DNA from: Ancylobacter radicis
Lineage (GTDB): Bacteria; Pseudomonadota; Alphaproteobacteria; Rhizobiales; Xanthobacteraceae
DNA length: 64,000 nucleotides
NCBI RefSeq assembly: GCF_018449475.1
Contig: NZ_JAHCQH010000017.1
Span: forward strand, 1 to 64,000
Direction: 5' to 3'
A program made the translations under genes and the position numbers. Positions 35,526 through 44,222 of the stretch are shown here, piece after piece. Within the stretch, counting starts at the first letter, position 1, and each line of letters opens with the position of its first letter. The notes under the pieces were generated by a model. The model had not been told where the DNA came from. It did not search any database and saw only the letters and a program-made list of their open reading frames with translations.

Positions 35526-36241
35526 TGGCCACCCAGCTCCTGTTCCGCGACGACGCCTATCTGCGCGAGACCACGGCCACCGTGACGGCGCTCACGCCCG
35601 AGGGCGGCATCGTCACCGACCGTACCGTGTTCTACGCCAATGCCGGCGGCCAGCCGGGCGACACGGGCCTGCTGCGCCGCGCCTCCGGCACCGAGATCGC
35701 GCTGGCCACCGCCGTCTATGGGCCGGACAAGGCGGAGGTGATCCACGTTCCCGCAACCGCCGACGGTGAACGGCCTGACATCGGCGAGAGCGTCACACTG
35801 GTGCTCGACTGGGACATCCGCCACAAGCGGATGCGCATGCACACGCTGCTGCATCTGCTCTCGGTTGCCCTGCCCTACCCGGTCACCGGCGGCTCCATCG
35901 GCGATGCGGAAGGTCGGCTCGATTTCGACATTCCCGAAGCCAATCTCGACAAGGACGCGATCACGGCCAAGCTCGCCGAGATGATCGCCACGGGCGCCGC
36001 TGTCACCGAGAGCTGGATCAGCGACGAGGAACTGCTCGCCAATCCCGGCCTCATCAAGACCATGTCGGTCAAGCCGCCCATGGGCACCGGGCGCGTGCGC
36101 CTCGTTGCCATTGAGGGGCTGGACCTCCAGCCCTGCGGCGGCACCCATGTGCGCAGCCTGACCGAGATCGGCGCGGCGCAGGTGACCAAGATCGAGAAGA
36201 AGGGTCAGCAGAACCGCCGCGTGCGGGTCGGGTGGGCCTGA
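35525..36241 (+). CDS. Alanyl-tRNA editing protein AlaX
   Basis: A 238-residue free-standing homologue of the AlaRS editing domain; it deacylates tRNA-Ala mischarged with serine or glycine. The zinc-binding ligands are visible: H106 and H110 in RMHTLLHLL, and C204 and H208 in CGGTHVR. The N-terminal second-AlaRS-like barrel carries YANAGGQPGDTG. The size fits the AlaX-M (medium) type. It overlaps cysK by 1 nt and is followed 63 nt later by sseA. Confidence 0.9.
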   Translation: MATQLLFRDDAYLRETTATVTALTPEGGIVTDRTVFYANAGGQPGDTGLLRRASGTEIALATAVYGPDKAEVIHVPATADGERPDIGESVTLVLDWDIRHKRMRMHTLLHLLSVALPYPVTGGSIGDAEGRLDFDIPEANLDKDAITAKLAEMIATGAAVTESWISDEELLANPGLIKTMSVKPPMGTGRVRLVAIEGLDLQPCGGTHVRSLTEIGAAQVTKIEKKGQQNRRVRVGWA

Positions 36242-36304
36242 ATCGCCTGGGCGTGAGCTTCTGGGCCTGAAACAGGGCGGCGCATGCCGCCATCGGAGTG
36301 AACC

Positions 36305-37168
36305 ATGTCCTATGATCCGCGCTTCGTCAGCACCGAATGGCTCGCCGCCCATCTCGGCGCGCCCAATCTCGTCATCGTCGATGCCTCCTGGCACATGCCG
36401 GCGAGCGGGCGCAGCGGCCGGGCGGAATATCTGGAGCGGCACATTCCCGGCGCGGTGTTCTTCGACATCGACGCCATCTCCGACACGTCGAGCCCGCTGC
36501 CGCACATGCTGCCGACCGAAATCGTGTTCCGCGCCGCGATGGAATCGCTCGGCATCGGCCGCTCGATGAAGATCGTGGTCTATGACACCGCCGGCCTGTT
36601 CTCCGCCCCGCGCGTCTGGTGGACGCTGAAGGCGTTCGGCGCGGTCGACGTGCAGATCCTCGATGGCGGCTTCCCGAAATGGCTGGCGGAAGGCCACCCG
36701 GTCGAGGCGGGCGAGCCGACCATCTACCCCGCGAGCTTCGAGGCGCATCTCGACAAAAGCTGGGTCGCCAGCATCGACGAGGTCGCCACCCGCCTCGCCA
36801 ATGGCAGCGCGCAGGTGCTCGACGCCCGCGCCGCCGAGCGCTTCCGTGGCGAAGTGCCGGAACCCCGCGCGGGGCTGCGCGCCGGCCATATGCCGGGCGC
36901 CCGCAACCTGCCGGTTTCCGAGGTGGTGAAGAATGGCCGGCTGGTCGATTCCGACGCCATCCGCGCGGCGGTGGAGGCGGCCGGTATCGACACCAAGCGC
37001 CCGATCATCACCAGCTGCGGCTCGGGCGTGACCGCCGCCATCCTGTGGCTGGCGCTCGATGTCATCGGCGCGCGGCCCAAGGCGCTCTATGACGGCTCCT
37101 GGACCGAATGGGGCGGCTCCGACCGCCCGGTGGCGACCGGCCCGGCGACGCCCCTGCCCAAAGACTGA
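36305..37168 (+). CDS. sseA: 3-Mercaptopyruvate sulfurtransferase (rhodanese family)
   Basis: A 287-residue two-domain rhodanese that moves sulfur from 3-mercaptopyruvate to thiols or cyanide. The N-terminal inactive rhodanese domain ends near residue 135; the C-terminal domain holds the nucleophile C238 in the loop CGSGVT, which marks mercaptopyruvate rather than thiosulfate sulfurtransferases. It is the third gene in line after cysK and alaX. The shared theme is cysteine use. Convergent with map. Confidence 0.92.
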   Translation: MSYDPRFVSTEWLAAHLGAPNLVIVDASWHMPASGRSGRAEYLERHIPGAVFFDIDAISDTSSPLPHMLPTEIVFRAAMESLGIGRSMKIVVYDTAGLFSAPRVWWTLKAFGAVDVQILDGGFPKWLAEGHPVEAGEPTIYPASFEAHLDKSWVASIDEVATRLANGSAQVLDARAAERFRGEVPEPRAGLRAGHMPGARNLPVSEVVKNGRLVDSDAIRAAVEAAGIDTKRPIITSCGSGVTAAILWLALDVIGARPKALYDGSWTEWGGSDRPVATGPATPLPKD

Positions 37169-37173
37169 ACACC

Positions 37174-37923
37174 CTACCCCGCCAGCGTGAGGATCAGCGG
37201 GCCGTTCCGCGTGGCGACCACCGTGTGCTCATACTGCACGGTGAGCGCGCGCGGCTCGCTGTAGAGCGTCCACGGGTCGTCGCCATCCTCGGCGTGCTCC
37301 GCGCCGAGCGAGAGGAACGGCTCGACGGTGAAGACCAACCCCTCGCGCATCACCCGCCGCTCCGACGCATCCGGCCAGGTGGCGATTTCCTTCGGCTCCT
37401 CATGCAGGCTGTGGCCGATGCCGTGGCTCGCGAGGTTGCGCACCAGCGTGTAGCCATTCTTGCGGGCGAAGGCGCCGACCGCCTTGCCGATGCCCGCCAG
37501 CGGTCGGCCGGCGCCGACCTCGCGCAGCCCCGCCCACATGGCGCGGCGCCCATCCTTGCACAGCCGCTCGACCGCGCGGGTCACCGGCGGCACCGCGAAG
37601 GACGCGCCGGTGTCGCCGAAATAACCGCCCTTCTCGGCGGAAACGTCAATGTTCACGAGGTCGCCCGGCTGGATCACCCGCGCGCCGGGGATGCCGTGGG
37701 CGATTTCCTCATTGACGCTGATGCAGGTGGCGCCAGGAAAGCCATAGACGCTCTCCGGCGCCGAGCGCGCGCCCGCCGCTTCCAGCAACCCGCGCCCGAT
37801 CTGGTCCAGCTCCGCCGTGGTGATGCCCGGCTCGATCGCTTTGCCCATCGCCTCCAGCGTCACGGCGACGATGCGGCCGATCTCCTTCAGCGCCGTCAGC
37901 TCGGCCTCGCTCGTCACCACCAT
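37174..37923 (-). CDS. map: Methionine aminopeptidase, type I
   Basis: Removes initiator methionine from nascent proteins. It is 249 residues. All five metal ligands are present: D93 (NIDVS), D104 (GDTG), H171 (GIGHSLH), E201 (VEPFL) and E232 (QYEHT), matching E. coli MetAP. No N-terminal zinc-finger extension. The ATG at 37923 follows GAGAAAG. The stop is 5 nt from the convergent sseA stop. Confidence 0.93.
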   Translation of the reverse strand: MVVTSEAELTALKEIGRIVAVTLEAMGKAIEPGITTAELDQIGRGLLEAAGARSAPESVYGFPGATCISVNEEIAHGIPGARVIQPGDLVNIDVSAEKGGYFGDTGASFAVPPVTRAVERLCKDGRRAMWAGLREVGAGRPLAGIGKAVGAFARKNGYTLVRNLASHGIGHSLHEEPKEIATWPDASERRVMREGLVFTVEPFLSLGAEHAEDGDDPWTLYSEPRALTVQYEHTVVATRNGPLILTLAG

Positions 37924-38228
37924 GGGGCTTTCTCTCATCCGGTCGGGAACGGGCCCGAGCGGGCGCGGCAACAATGCGGCCCGCTTTAGCGGGCGGGGCC
38001 GGTCCGGGCAAGACGGGGACACGGCCCGGGCGAGCGTCGCATGCCGGAAGGCTTGGCCCGATCGGCCGCATCGGTCATTTTCCGAGACACACTGGCCTGA
38101 TCGTCCACCTCACTGCACTCACGCGTCATTCGCGTGCAAATAAAAACGGCCGCCCATGACAGGCGGCCGTTACTTTACATTACTTCACCTCGACGCAGAC
38201 GCGCGCGAAGGCAAGAAAAATGCCTGTA
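37924..38228. other. 305-nt gap between map and the aap operon
   Basis: No gene was recognised. It holds the map promoter and, at the far end, the terminator of the aap operon (38141-38171). Nothing else stands out. Confidence 0.4.
38141..38171 (-). terminator. Rho-independent terminator of the aapJQMP operon
   Basis: On the minus strand the 10-bp stem AACGGCCGCC/GGCGGCCGTT (38145-38154 with 38162-38171, 7-nt loop) is followed by TTTTTA. It is about 58 nt after the aapP stop codon. Confidence 0.85.
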
Positions 38229-39026
38229 TCAGTGCAGAATTTGACTGAGGAACAGGCGGGTGCGCTCGTGCTGCGGGTTGGAGAAGAAGGCTTCCGGCTC
38301 GTTCATCTCGATGATCTGGCCGGCATCCATGAAGATCACGCGGTTGGCAACTTGCCGGGCGAAGCCCATTTCATGGGTGACGCACAGCATGGTCATGCCT
38401 TCTTCGGCGAGGCTCACCATGGTTTCAAGAACTTCCTTGACCATTTCAGGATCGAGCGCCGAGGTCGGCTCGTCGAACAGCATGATCTTCGGCTTCATGC
38501 ACAGGGCGCGGGCAATGGCGACGCGCTGCTGCTGACCGCCGGAGAGCTGGCCGGGGAATTTATGCGCCTGCTCGGGAATCTTCACCTTGGTCAGGAAATG
38601 CATCGCCAGTTCTTCGGCATCCTTCTTGGGCATCTTGCGAACCCAGATCGGCGCCAGCGTGCAATTTTCCAGAATGGTGAGGTGCGGGAACAGGTTGAAG
38701 TGCTGGAAGCACATCCCGACTTCACGGCGGATTTCGTCGATCCGCTTGAGATCATTTGTCAATTCAATGCCGTCGACGACGATGGAGCCCTTCTGGTGCT
38801 CCTCCAGCCGGTTGATGCAGCGGATCATGGTCGACTTGCCGGAGCCCGACGGGCCGCAAATGACGATGCGCTCGCCCCGGCGGACCCGCAGGTTGATGTC
38901 CTTCAGCACATGGAATTCGCCGTACCATTTATGGACGCCGACCAGTTCAACCGCCACGTCCTTGCCGGGCGGCGTGTGCACGGCGGGAAGTTCGTCGCTG
39001 GAAACGATCGAATGTTGTTCAGTCAT
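38229..39026 (-). CDS. aapP: General L-amino-acid ABC transporter, ATP-binding protein AapP
   Basis: A 265-residue ATPase energising L-amino-acid uptake. Walker [10 protein letters not shown] (58-66, K64), signature LSGGQQQR, Walker B IMLFDEP and H-loop VTHEMGF are intact. It has the 'polar amino acid' ATPase features NRLEEHQKG and [12 protein letters not shown]. The ATG at 39026 fits the family; the upstream frame is not needed. Last gene of the operon, 16 nt after aapM. Confidence 0.92.
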   Translation of the reverse strand: MTEQHSIVSSDELPAVHTPPGKDVAVELVGVHKWYGEFHVLKDINLRVRRGERIVICGPSGSGKSTMIRCINRLEEHQKGSIVVDGIELTNDLKRIDEIRREVGMCFQHFNLFPHLTILENCTLAPIWVRKMPKKDAEELAMHFLTKVKIPEQAHKFPGQLSGGQQQRVAIARALCMKPKIMLFDEPTSALDPEMVKEVLETMVSLAEEGMTMLCVTHEMGFARQVANRVIFMDAGQIIEMNEPEAFFSNPQHERTRLFLSQILH

Positions 39027-39042
39027 CTTGGGTCTCCGTCGT

Positions 39043-40419
39043 TCAGCGTCTGTGGGAAGTATTGAGGCGGCGCTCCACGAAGAGAGAGTAGCGCGACATG
39101 CCGAAGCAGAAGAAGAAATAGACGATGCCGGCGAAGGCAAAGCCCGTATACAGCGTCACCGGGCTGGCCCAGTTCGGATCGGTGAAGGAGGCGCGCAGCT
39201 GGCCGAGGAAGTCGAAGATCGAGACGATCAGGACCAGCGTCGTATCCTTGAACAAGCTGATGAAACTGTTGACGATTCCGGGAATGACCAGGGTCAGCGC
39301 CTGCGGCAGGATGATGAGCCGCATCATCTGGCTCCAGGTCAGCCCCATCGCCATCGCGCCTTCATACTGGCCCTTGGAAATGGCCTGCAACCCGCCGCGC
39401 ACCACCTCCGCCATATAGGCGGCGGAGAACAGCGCGACACCCACCAGCGCGCGCAACAGCGCGTCGGGATTGGCGCCCTGCGGCAGAAACAGCGGCAGCA
39501 TGTAGGTCGCGAAGAACAGAACGGTGATGAGCGGCACGCCGCGCCAGAATTCGATGAAGATCACCGACAGCAGACGCACGATCGGCATTTGCGAACGACG
39601 CCCCAGAGCGAGCGCAATACCCAGCGGCAGCGACGCCACGATGCCGGTTACGGCGATCACCAGAGTAACAAGCAGCCCGCCCCATTGCCGCGTCTCGACA
39701 TAGTCGAGGCCGACATCGACGTCCCACGCCATCACCAGCACGCCGAAGGCGGCGAAGACGTAGAGCGTCGAGCGGGCCGCGGACAGCGCCGCGCCGCCGA
39801 GCGCGCCGATCAACGCGCCGATCGCCGCCGCGACGATGAGGGCGGTCAGCACGAAATCCACCCAGAAGGTGAGGTTCACCCCGGCGATGGTCGCCCCGCC
39901 GGTAAGCGGGCTGATCAGGCCGAACCGCTCCAGCAGGAAGGCGGACGCGTTGATGTTTCCGCCGGTCAGCAGGACGAAGGCAATGATCGGGTACACGACG
40001 AAAAACAGCAGCGAATTCAGCCGCTTAATCGGCGCGCTCGGCACCATCAGCGGCACCAGCAGGATGGCGCCGAGGGCAAACACCACATTGGGCCGCCAGC
40101 GTTCGGCGATGGGATAGAAGCCGTAGATCAACTGGCCGAATTTGGCATGGATGAAGGGCCAGCAGGCCCCGACATCCGGCCCGAGGCAGGCCTCGCGGTT
40201 TTCGCCGGTCCACACCGCGTCGATGAACAGGAAGCGGATCAGCGGCGGAAAGATCAACAACGCCAAGGCGATGCCGACCAGCGTCAGCAGGCCGTTGAGG
40301 AAGCTGGAGAACAGGTTCTCCCGCATCCAGCCGATGACACCGAGATTGCGGGACGGCGGCGGAAGCGGCGTCTCCAGTTCGGAACGGATGAAGGTGCCGT
40401 CATCAAAGGTCAGGCTCAT
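39043..40419 (-). CDS. aapM: General L-amino-acid ABC transporter, permease AapM
   Basis: A 458-residue inner-membrane permease, second of the AapQ/AapM pair. About nine hydrophobic segments. The PAAT-type permease block with the EAA-like loop near the C-terminus reads [21 protein letters not shown]. The long central extension is normal for this family. The ATG at 40419 has GAGG 8 nt upstream and leaves a 10-nt gap after aapQ. Confidence 0.92.
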   Translation of the reverse strand: MSLTFDDGTFIRSELETPLPPPSRNLGVIGWMRENLFSSFLNGLLTLVGIALALLIFPPLIRFLFIDAVWTGENREACLGPDVGACWPFIHAKFGQLIYGFYPIAERWRPNVVFALGAILLVPLMVPSAPIKRLNSLLFFVVYPIIAFVLLTGGNINASAFLLERFGLISPLTGGATIAGVNLTFWVDFVLTALIVAAAIGALIGALGGAALSAARSTLYVFAAFGVLVMAWDVDVGLDYVETRQWGGLLVTLVIAVTGIVASLPLGIALALGRRSQMPIVRLLSVIFIEFWRGVPLITVLFFATYMLPLFLPQGANPDALLRALVGVALFSAAYMAEVVRGGLQAISKGQYEGAMAMGLTWSQMMRLIILPQALTLVIPGIVNSFISLFKDTTLVLIVSIFDFLGQLRASFTDPNWASPVTLYTGFAFAGIVYFFFCFGMSRYSLFVERRLNTSHRR

Positions 40420-40429
40420 GGCGCGATCC

Positions 40430-41617
40430 TCACCGTTCCACAAGCGCGACGCGCTTATTATAGGCGTTCATGATAACCGAGGTGATGATGGACAGAACCA
40501 GATAGACGCCCATGGTCATCGCAATGATCTCGATGGCCTGCCCGGTCTGGTTCAGCGTCGTTCCGGCGAATACGGCGACCAGATCGGGATAGCCGATACC
40601 GACCGCGAGCGACGAATTCTTGGTCAGGTTGAGATATTGGCTGGTCAGCGGTGGAATAATCACCCGCATCGCCTGAGGTATGACCACCAAGCGCAAGGTT
40701 TGACTGTTGCGCAACCCGAGAGAATGGGCCGCTTCGGTCTGGCCGTGGCTCACCGCCTGAATGCCCGCGCGCACATTTTCCGCAATGAAGGCCGCGGTGT
40801 AGGTGGCCAGCGCGACGGTGAGGGCGACGAATTCGGGGATGACGCGCGCGCCACCAGAGAAGTTGAAGCCCTTCAGTTCCGGGCGTTCGATGCCGATGGG
40901 AAAGCCCGTCACATACATGGCGGCGAGCGGCACAAGGATGAGGATCGCGAGGCCGATCGGCAGCATGGGCAGCCGGCGCCCCGTCTCCTCCTGGCGCGCC
41001 CGCGACCAGTAATGGATAAGGATAACGGCAAGAATTGCCGCCCCTATGGACCACAGAACCGTTCCCGTACCCTCATTGAACAGTGGGCGAGGAATGATGA
41101 TACCGCGGTTCGAGATGAAGACTTCATCAAACAGATTGATACTGTTGCGCGGGCCGGGCATCGCGCTCAGCACCGCGAGATACCAGAACAGGATCTGGAA
41201 CAGCGGCGGCAGGTTGCGCAGCACCTCGACATAGACGGTCGACAGAAGGCGAACGACGAAGTTCTTCGACAAACGTCCGATGCCGACCAGAAACCCGATG
41301 ACGGTGGCAAGGATAATGCCGACAACGCCGACGAGAATGGTGTTCAGCAGGCCGACAAAGAAGGCCCGGCCATAAGTCGACGTCTCGCTATAGGGGATGA
41401 GAGTCTGGTTGATGCCGAAGCCGGCGGTGTTGTCGAGAAAGCCGAAACCTGTGGCGATCTTCTGTGCCGCCAGATTTTCACTCGCATTATCGACAAACAT
41501 CCATCCCAGGAAAACGACCGCTAACAGGGCGATCAGTTGCAGCCCGATGCTGCGCACCTTTGGATCGTTGATGAAAGACGTCTTCCCGCCTGATGCGGGC
41601 GTTGCCAGGTCCGTCAT
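40430..41617 (-). CDS. aapQ: General L-amino-acid ABC transporter, permease AapQ
   Basis: A 395-residue inner-membrane permease. It has about eight hydrophobic segments and the PAAT loop AVSHGQTEAAHSLGLRNSQTLR near the C-terminus. GAGGGGGACC precedes the ATG at 41617. It lies 114 nt after aapJ, beyond an intrinsic terminator-like hairpin, so it is probably made in smaller amounts than AapJ. Confidence 0.92.
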   Translation of the reverse strand: MTDLATPASGGKTSFINDPKVRSIGLQLIALLAVVFLGWMFVDNASENLAAQKIATGFGFLDNTAGFGINQTLIPYSETSTYGRAFFVGLLNTILVGVVGIILATVIGFLVGIGRLSKNFVVRLLSTVYVEVLRNLPPLFQILFWYLAVLSAMPGPRNSINLFDEVFISNRGIIIPRPLFNEGTGTVLWSIGAAILAVILIHYWSRARQEETGRRLPMLPIGLAILILVPLAAMYVTGFPIGIERPELKGFNFSGGARVIPEFVALTVALATYTAAFIAENVRAGIQAVSHGQTEAAHSLGLRNSQTLRLVVIPQAMRVIIPPLTSQYLNLTKNSSLAVGIGYPDLVAVFAGTTLNQTGQAIEIIAMTMGVYLVLSIITSVIMNAYNKRVALVER

Positions 41618-41687
41618 GGTCCCCCTCACCTCTTTCGAGGCTCACTGCGTCACCCGGCGCCGAACTTTCCGTCAGCTTTCCGGTCGG

Positions 41688-41717
41688 AAAAGGCTCCCGG
41701 CACACTGGCCGGGAGCC
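41688..41717 (-). terminator. Intercistronic terminator/attenuator after aapJ
   Basis: On the minus strand a 10-bp perfect stem (41692-41701 with 41708-41717, 6-nt loop) is followed by TTTTCC. It is 15 nt after the aapJ stop codon and before aapQ. A partial terminator here is the usual way to keep binding protein in excess over permease. Confidence 0.8.
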
Positions 41718-41731
41718 CGTTTCGTCAGATC

Positions 41732-42754
41732 TCAGCGGATCGGCGGGGCGTATTGCAGGCCGCCCTTGCTCCACAGCGCATTCACGCCGCGGGCCAGCTT
41801 GAGGGGGGTGTCGGGACCGACGTTCTTGTCATACATCTCGCCGTAATTGCCGACGTTCTTGATGATGAGGTAGGCCCAGTCATTGCCGATGCCCATGCCT
41901 TCGCCATACTTGCCCTCGGTGCCGAGCAGACGCTTGACCTCGGGGTTGGCGGTGGACTTGAGCTGCTCGTCGACGTTCTTGGAAGTAACGCCAAGTTCTT
42001 CAGCGTTGAGCTGGGCGAACAGGACCCACTTCACGATGTCGAACCACTGGTCGTCACCGTGAGCAACCACCGGGCCGAGCGGCTCCTTGGAGATGATCTC
42101 GGGAAGAACGATGTGATCATCGGGATTGGTGAGCTTCAGACGCTCGCCGGCGAGGCCCGAACGGTCGGTGGTGAGCACGTCGCAACGGCCGGCGTCATAG
42201 GCCTTGACCACTTCGTCATTGGTAGCAAAGGCAATGACTTCGTAGTTCATGTTGTTGGCGCGGAAGAAGTCCGCCAGGTTCTGCTCGGTGGTCGTGCCGG
42301 TCTGCGTGCAGATCGAGGCCCCCGAAAGCTCCATGGCCGAGTTCACCTTCTTGTCCTTGCGGATCATGAAGCCCTGGCCGTCATAATAGGTCACGCCGGT
42401 GAAGTTGAGACCAAGTGACGTATCGCGGGTGATCGTCCAGGTCGTGTTGCGCGACAGGATATCGATGTCGCCCGACTGCAGAGCGGTGAAGCGATCCTTG
42501 GCGGAGAGCGGCGTATACTTCACCTTCGACGGATCGCCTAGAACGGCCGAAGCGACCGCGCGGCAGAAATCCACGTCGAGACCGGTCCAGCTACCCTTGT
42601 CGTCGGGCGTCGAAAAGCCCGGCAGACCCTGGCTCACGCCGCACTGGACGAAGCCCTTCGACTTCACCTGCTCGAGCTTCGTCGCGGCCTGCGCGCCGGA
42701 TGCCGCGAGGCCAAGGGCGCCCGCGACGGCAAACGTGGAAATGAGGCGTTTCAT
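41732..42754 (-). CDS. aapJ: General L-amino-acid ABC transporter, periplasmic binding protein AapJ
   Basis: A 340-residue binding protein with a Sec signal (1-23, ending SGAQA). It begins TKLEQVKSKGFVQCGVSQGLPGF, as in AapJ/BztA proteins with broad amino-acid specificity. It continues with GLDVDFCRAVASAVLGD and the ligand-pocket block SAKDRFTALQSGDIDILSRN. The ATG at 42754 has an AAGG site; an upstream ATG at 42772 has none. A sigma-54 promoter lies 70 nt upstream. Confidence 0.93.
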   Translation of the reverse strand: MKRLISTFAVAGALGLAASGAQAATKLEQVKSKGFVQCGVSQGLPGFSTPDDKGSWTGLDVDFCRAVASAVLGDPSKVKYTPLSAKDRFTALQSGDIDILSRNTTWTITRDTSLGLNFTGVTYYDGQGFMIRKDKKVNSAMELSGASICTQTGTTTEQNLADFFRANNMNYEVIAFATNDEVVKAYDAGRCDVLTTDRSGLAGERLKLTNPDDHIVLPEIISKEPLGPVVAHGDDQWFDIVKWVLFAQLNAEELGVTSKNVDEQLKSTANPEVKRLLGTEGKYGEGMGIGNDWAYLIIKNVGNYGEMYDKNVGPDTPLKLARGVNALWSKGGLQYAPPIR

Positions 42755-42824
42755 GTGTGCAGCCTTCTTCATAGGTTTTGAGCTGACGCGCCGCTCGTGG
42801 CCCGAACGGCACGCTGCGACAGTT

Positions 42825-42843
42825 AAAGCAATTCACGTGCCGC
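42825..42843 (-). promoter_or_regulatory. Sigma-54 (RpoN) promoter of aapJQMP
   Basis: On the minus strand CGGCACG-N4-TTGCTTT has the GG-N10-GC spacing exactly; only the first base of the consensus TGGCACG differs. It predicts a transcript starting near 42813 with a leader of about 60 nt. An imperfect NtrC-like half-site pair may lie near 42896-42914, but it is weak. Confidence 0.8.
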
Positions 42844-43026
42844 TTTGGCTTTAATGAGCGCGGCCCGGCCTGCCCCCTTCGTCTATGACCGCCCCGCACC
42901 GTGCGATACGATGCAGCGGAAGACGTTGGGTCATCAGAACGCCGTATTACCCCCCGGTCAAGCACCACCCTCACCCATCCACGCGACTTAGGTCGGTACA
43001 AAAATACCTTAGAGTGACTCCACAGC

Positions 43027-44220
43027 ATGACTACTGCCCCCAAAGACCAGACGCCTGCGTCCTATTCAGTGGAAACGGAACTCGTGGTGGCCGGACGAGA
43101 TCCGGCCCGCTTTGACGGCTTCGTGAATGTACCGATCGTCCGGGGCTCCACCGTGCTGTCGCCCACCGTCGCCGGCCTTGAAGGCCACACCGGGCGCTAC
43201 ACCTATGGACGGCGCGGCAACCCGACCGTGGAGGCGCTGGAGCAGGCGCTGACCGTCATCGAGGGGGGCGCGGGCGTCGTCCTGACGCCGTCCGGTCTTT
43301 CGGCGGTCAGCGTCGGCCTGCTGTCGGTTCTCGCGGCCGGCGATCATCTGCTCATGACGGACAGCGCCTACCAGCCGACGCGGCATTTCTGTAATGGCGT
43401 GCTGCGCCGATACGGGATCGAGACCACCTATTATGATCCGTTGATCGGCGCCGACATTGCCGGACTGATCCGCCCGAACACGCGGGCGATCTTCATGGAA
43501 TCGCCGGGCTCGCAGTCCTTCGAGATGCAGGACGTTCCCGCCATTGTGGAGGTCGCGCGGGCCCACGACATCGTCACGCTGATCGACAATACATGGGCGA
43601 CGCCGCTTTTCTTCCGCCCGCATGATGTCGGCGTCGATCTCTCGATCCAGGCCGGAACGAAATATCTGAGCGGCCATTCGGATCTCAACATCGGTACGAT
43701 TTCGGCCAATGCGCGGACCTTCGCCCAGGTGAAGCAGACCCATGGCGATCTCGGCATCACCGTTGCACCGGAGGACGCCTTCCTCGGCTCGCGCGGCTTG
43801 CGGACCATGGCCGTGCGCCTCGCACGCCACCAGGAGTCCGCGCTCACCCTCGCCCATTGGCTCGCCAGCCGCCCGGAAGTCCTGCACGTACTCCACCCTG
43901 CCCTGCCGGAGCACCCCGGCCATGCGCTCTGGAAGCGCGACTTCAAAGGCGCGAGCGGCCTGTTCAGCATCATCCTGAAGCCCGTGCCGAAGGCGGCAAC
44001 GGATGCCTTCCTCGACAGCCTCGCCTTGTTCGGCCTCGGCTATAGCTGGGGTGGCTTCGAAAGCCTGGCGATCCCGTTCGACTGCAGTACCTACCGCACG
44101 GCGACCACATGGGAGCCCGGCGGACCCGGCATCCGGCTCCATATCGGTCTCGAAGGCACGGACGATCTCATCGCTGACCTCGAACAGGGCCTCTCGCGGC
44201 TGCGCCGGATGGCCCGCTGA
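43027..44220 (+). CDS. metC: Cystathionine beta-lyase
   Basis: PLP enzyme of the Cys/Met-metabolism family that cleaves cystathionine to homocysteine, pyruvate and ammonia. It is 397 residues. The PLP lysine is K212 in QAGTKYLSGHSDL, and IDNTWATPLFFRP and YTYGRRGNPTVEALE are family blocks. The SGHSD after the lysine points to beta-lyase rather than gamma-synthase. Divergent from aapJ; convergent with the next gene, with the stop codons 2 nt apart. Confidence 0.85.
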   Translation: MTTAPKDQTPASYSVETELVVAGRDPARFDGFVNVPIVRGSTVLSPTVAGLEGHTGRYTYGRRGNPTVEALEQALTVIEGGAGVVLTPSGLSAVSVGLLSVLAAGDHLLMTDSAYQPTRHFCNGVLRRYGIETTYYDPLIGADIAGLIRPNTRAIFMESPGSQSFEMQDVPAIVEVARAHDIVTLIDNTWATPLFFRPHDVGVDLSIQAGTKYLSGHSDLNIGTISANARTFAQVKQTHGDLGITVAPEDAFLGSRGLRTMAVRLARHQESALTLAHWLASRPEVLHVLHPALPEHPGHALWKRDFKGASGLFSIILKPVPKAATDAFLDSLALFGLGYSWGGFESLAIPFDCSTYRTATTWEPGGPGIRLHIGLEGTDDLIADLEQGLSRLRRMAR

Positions 44221-44222
44221 GG

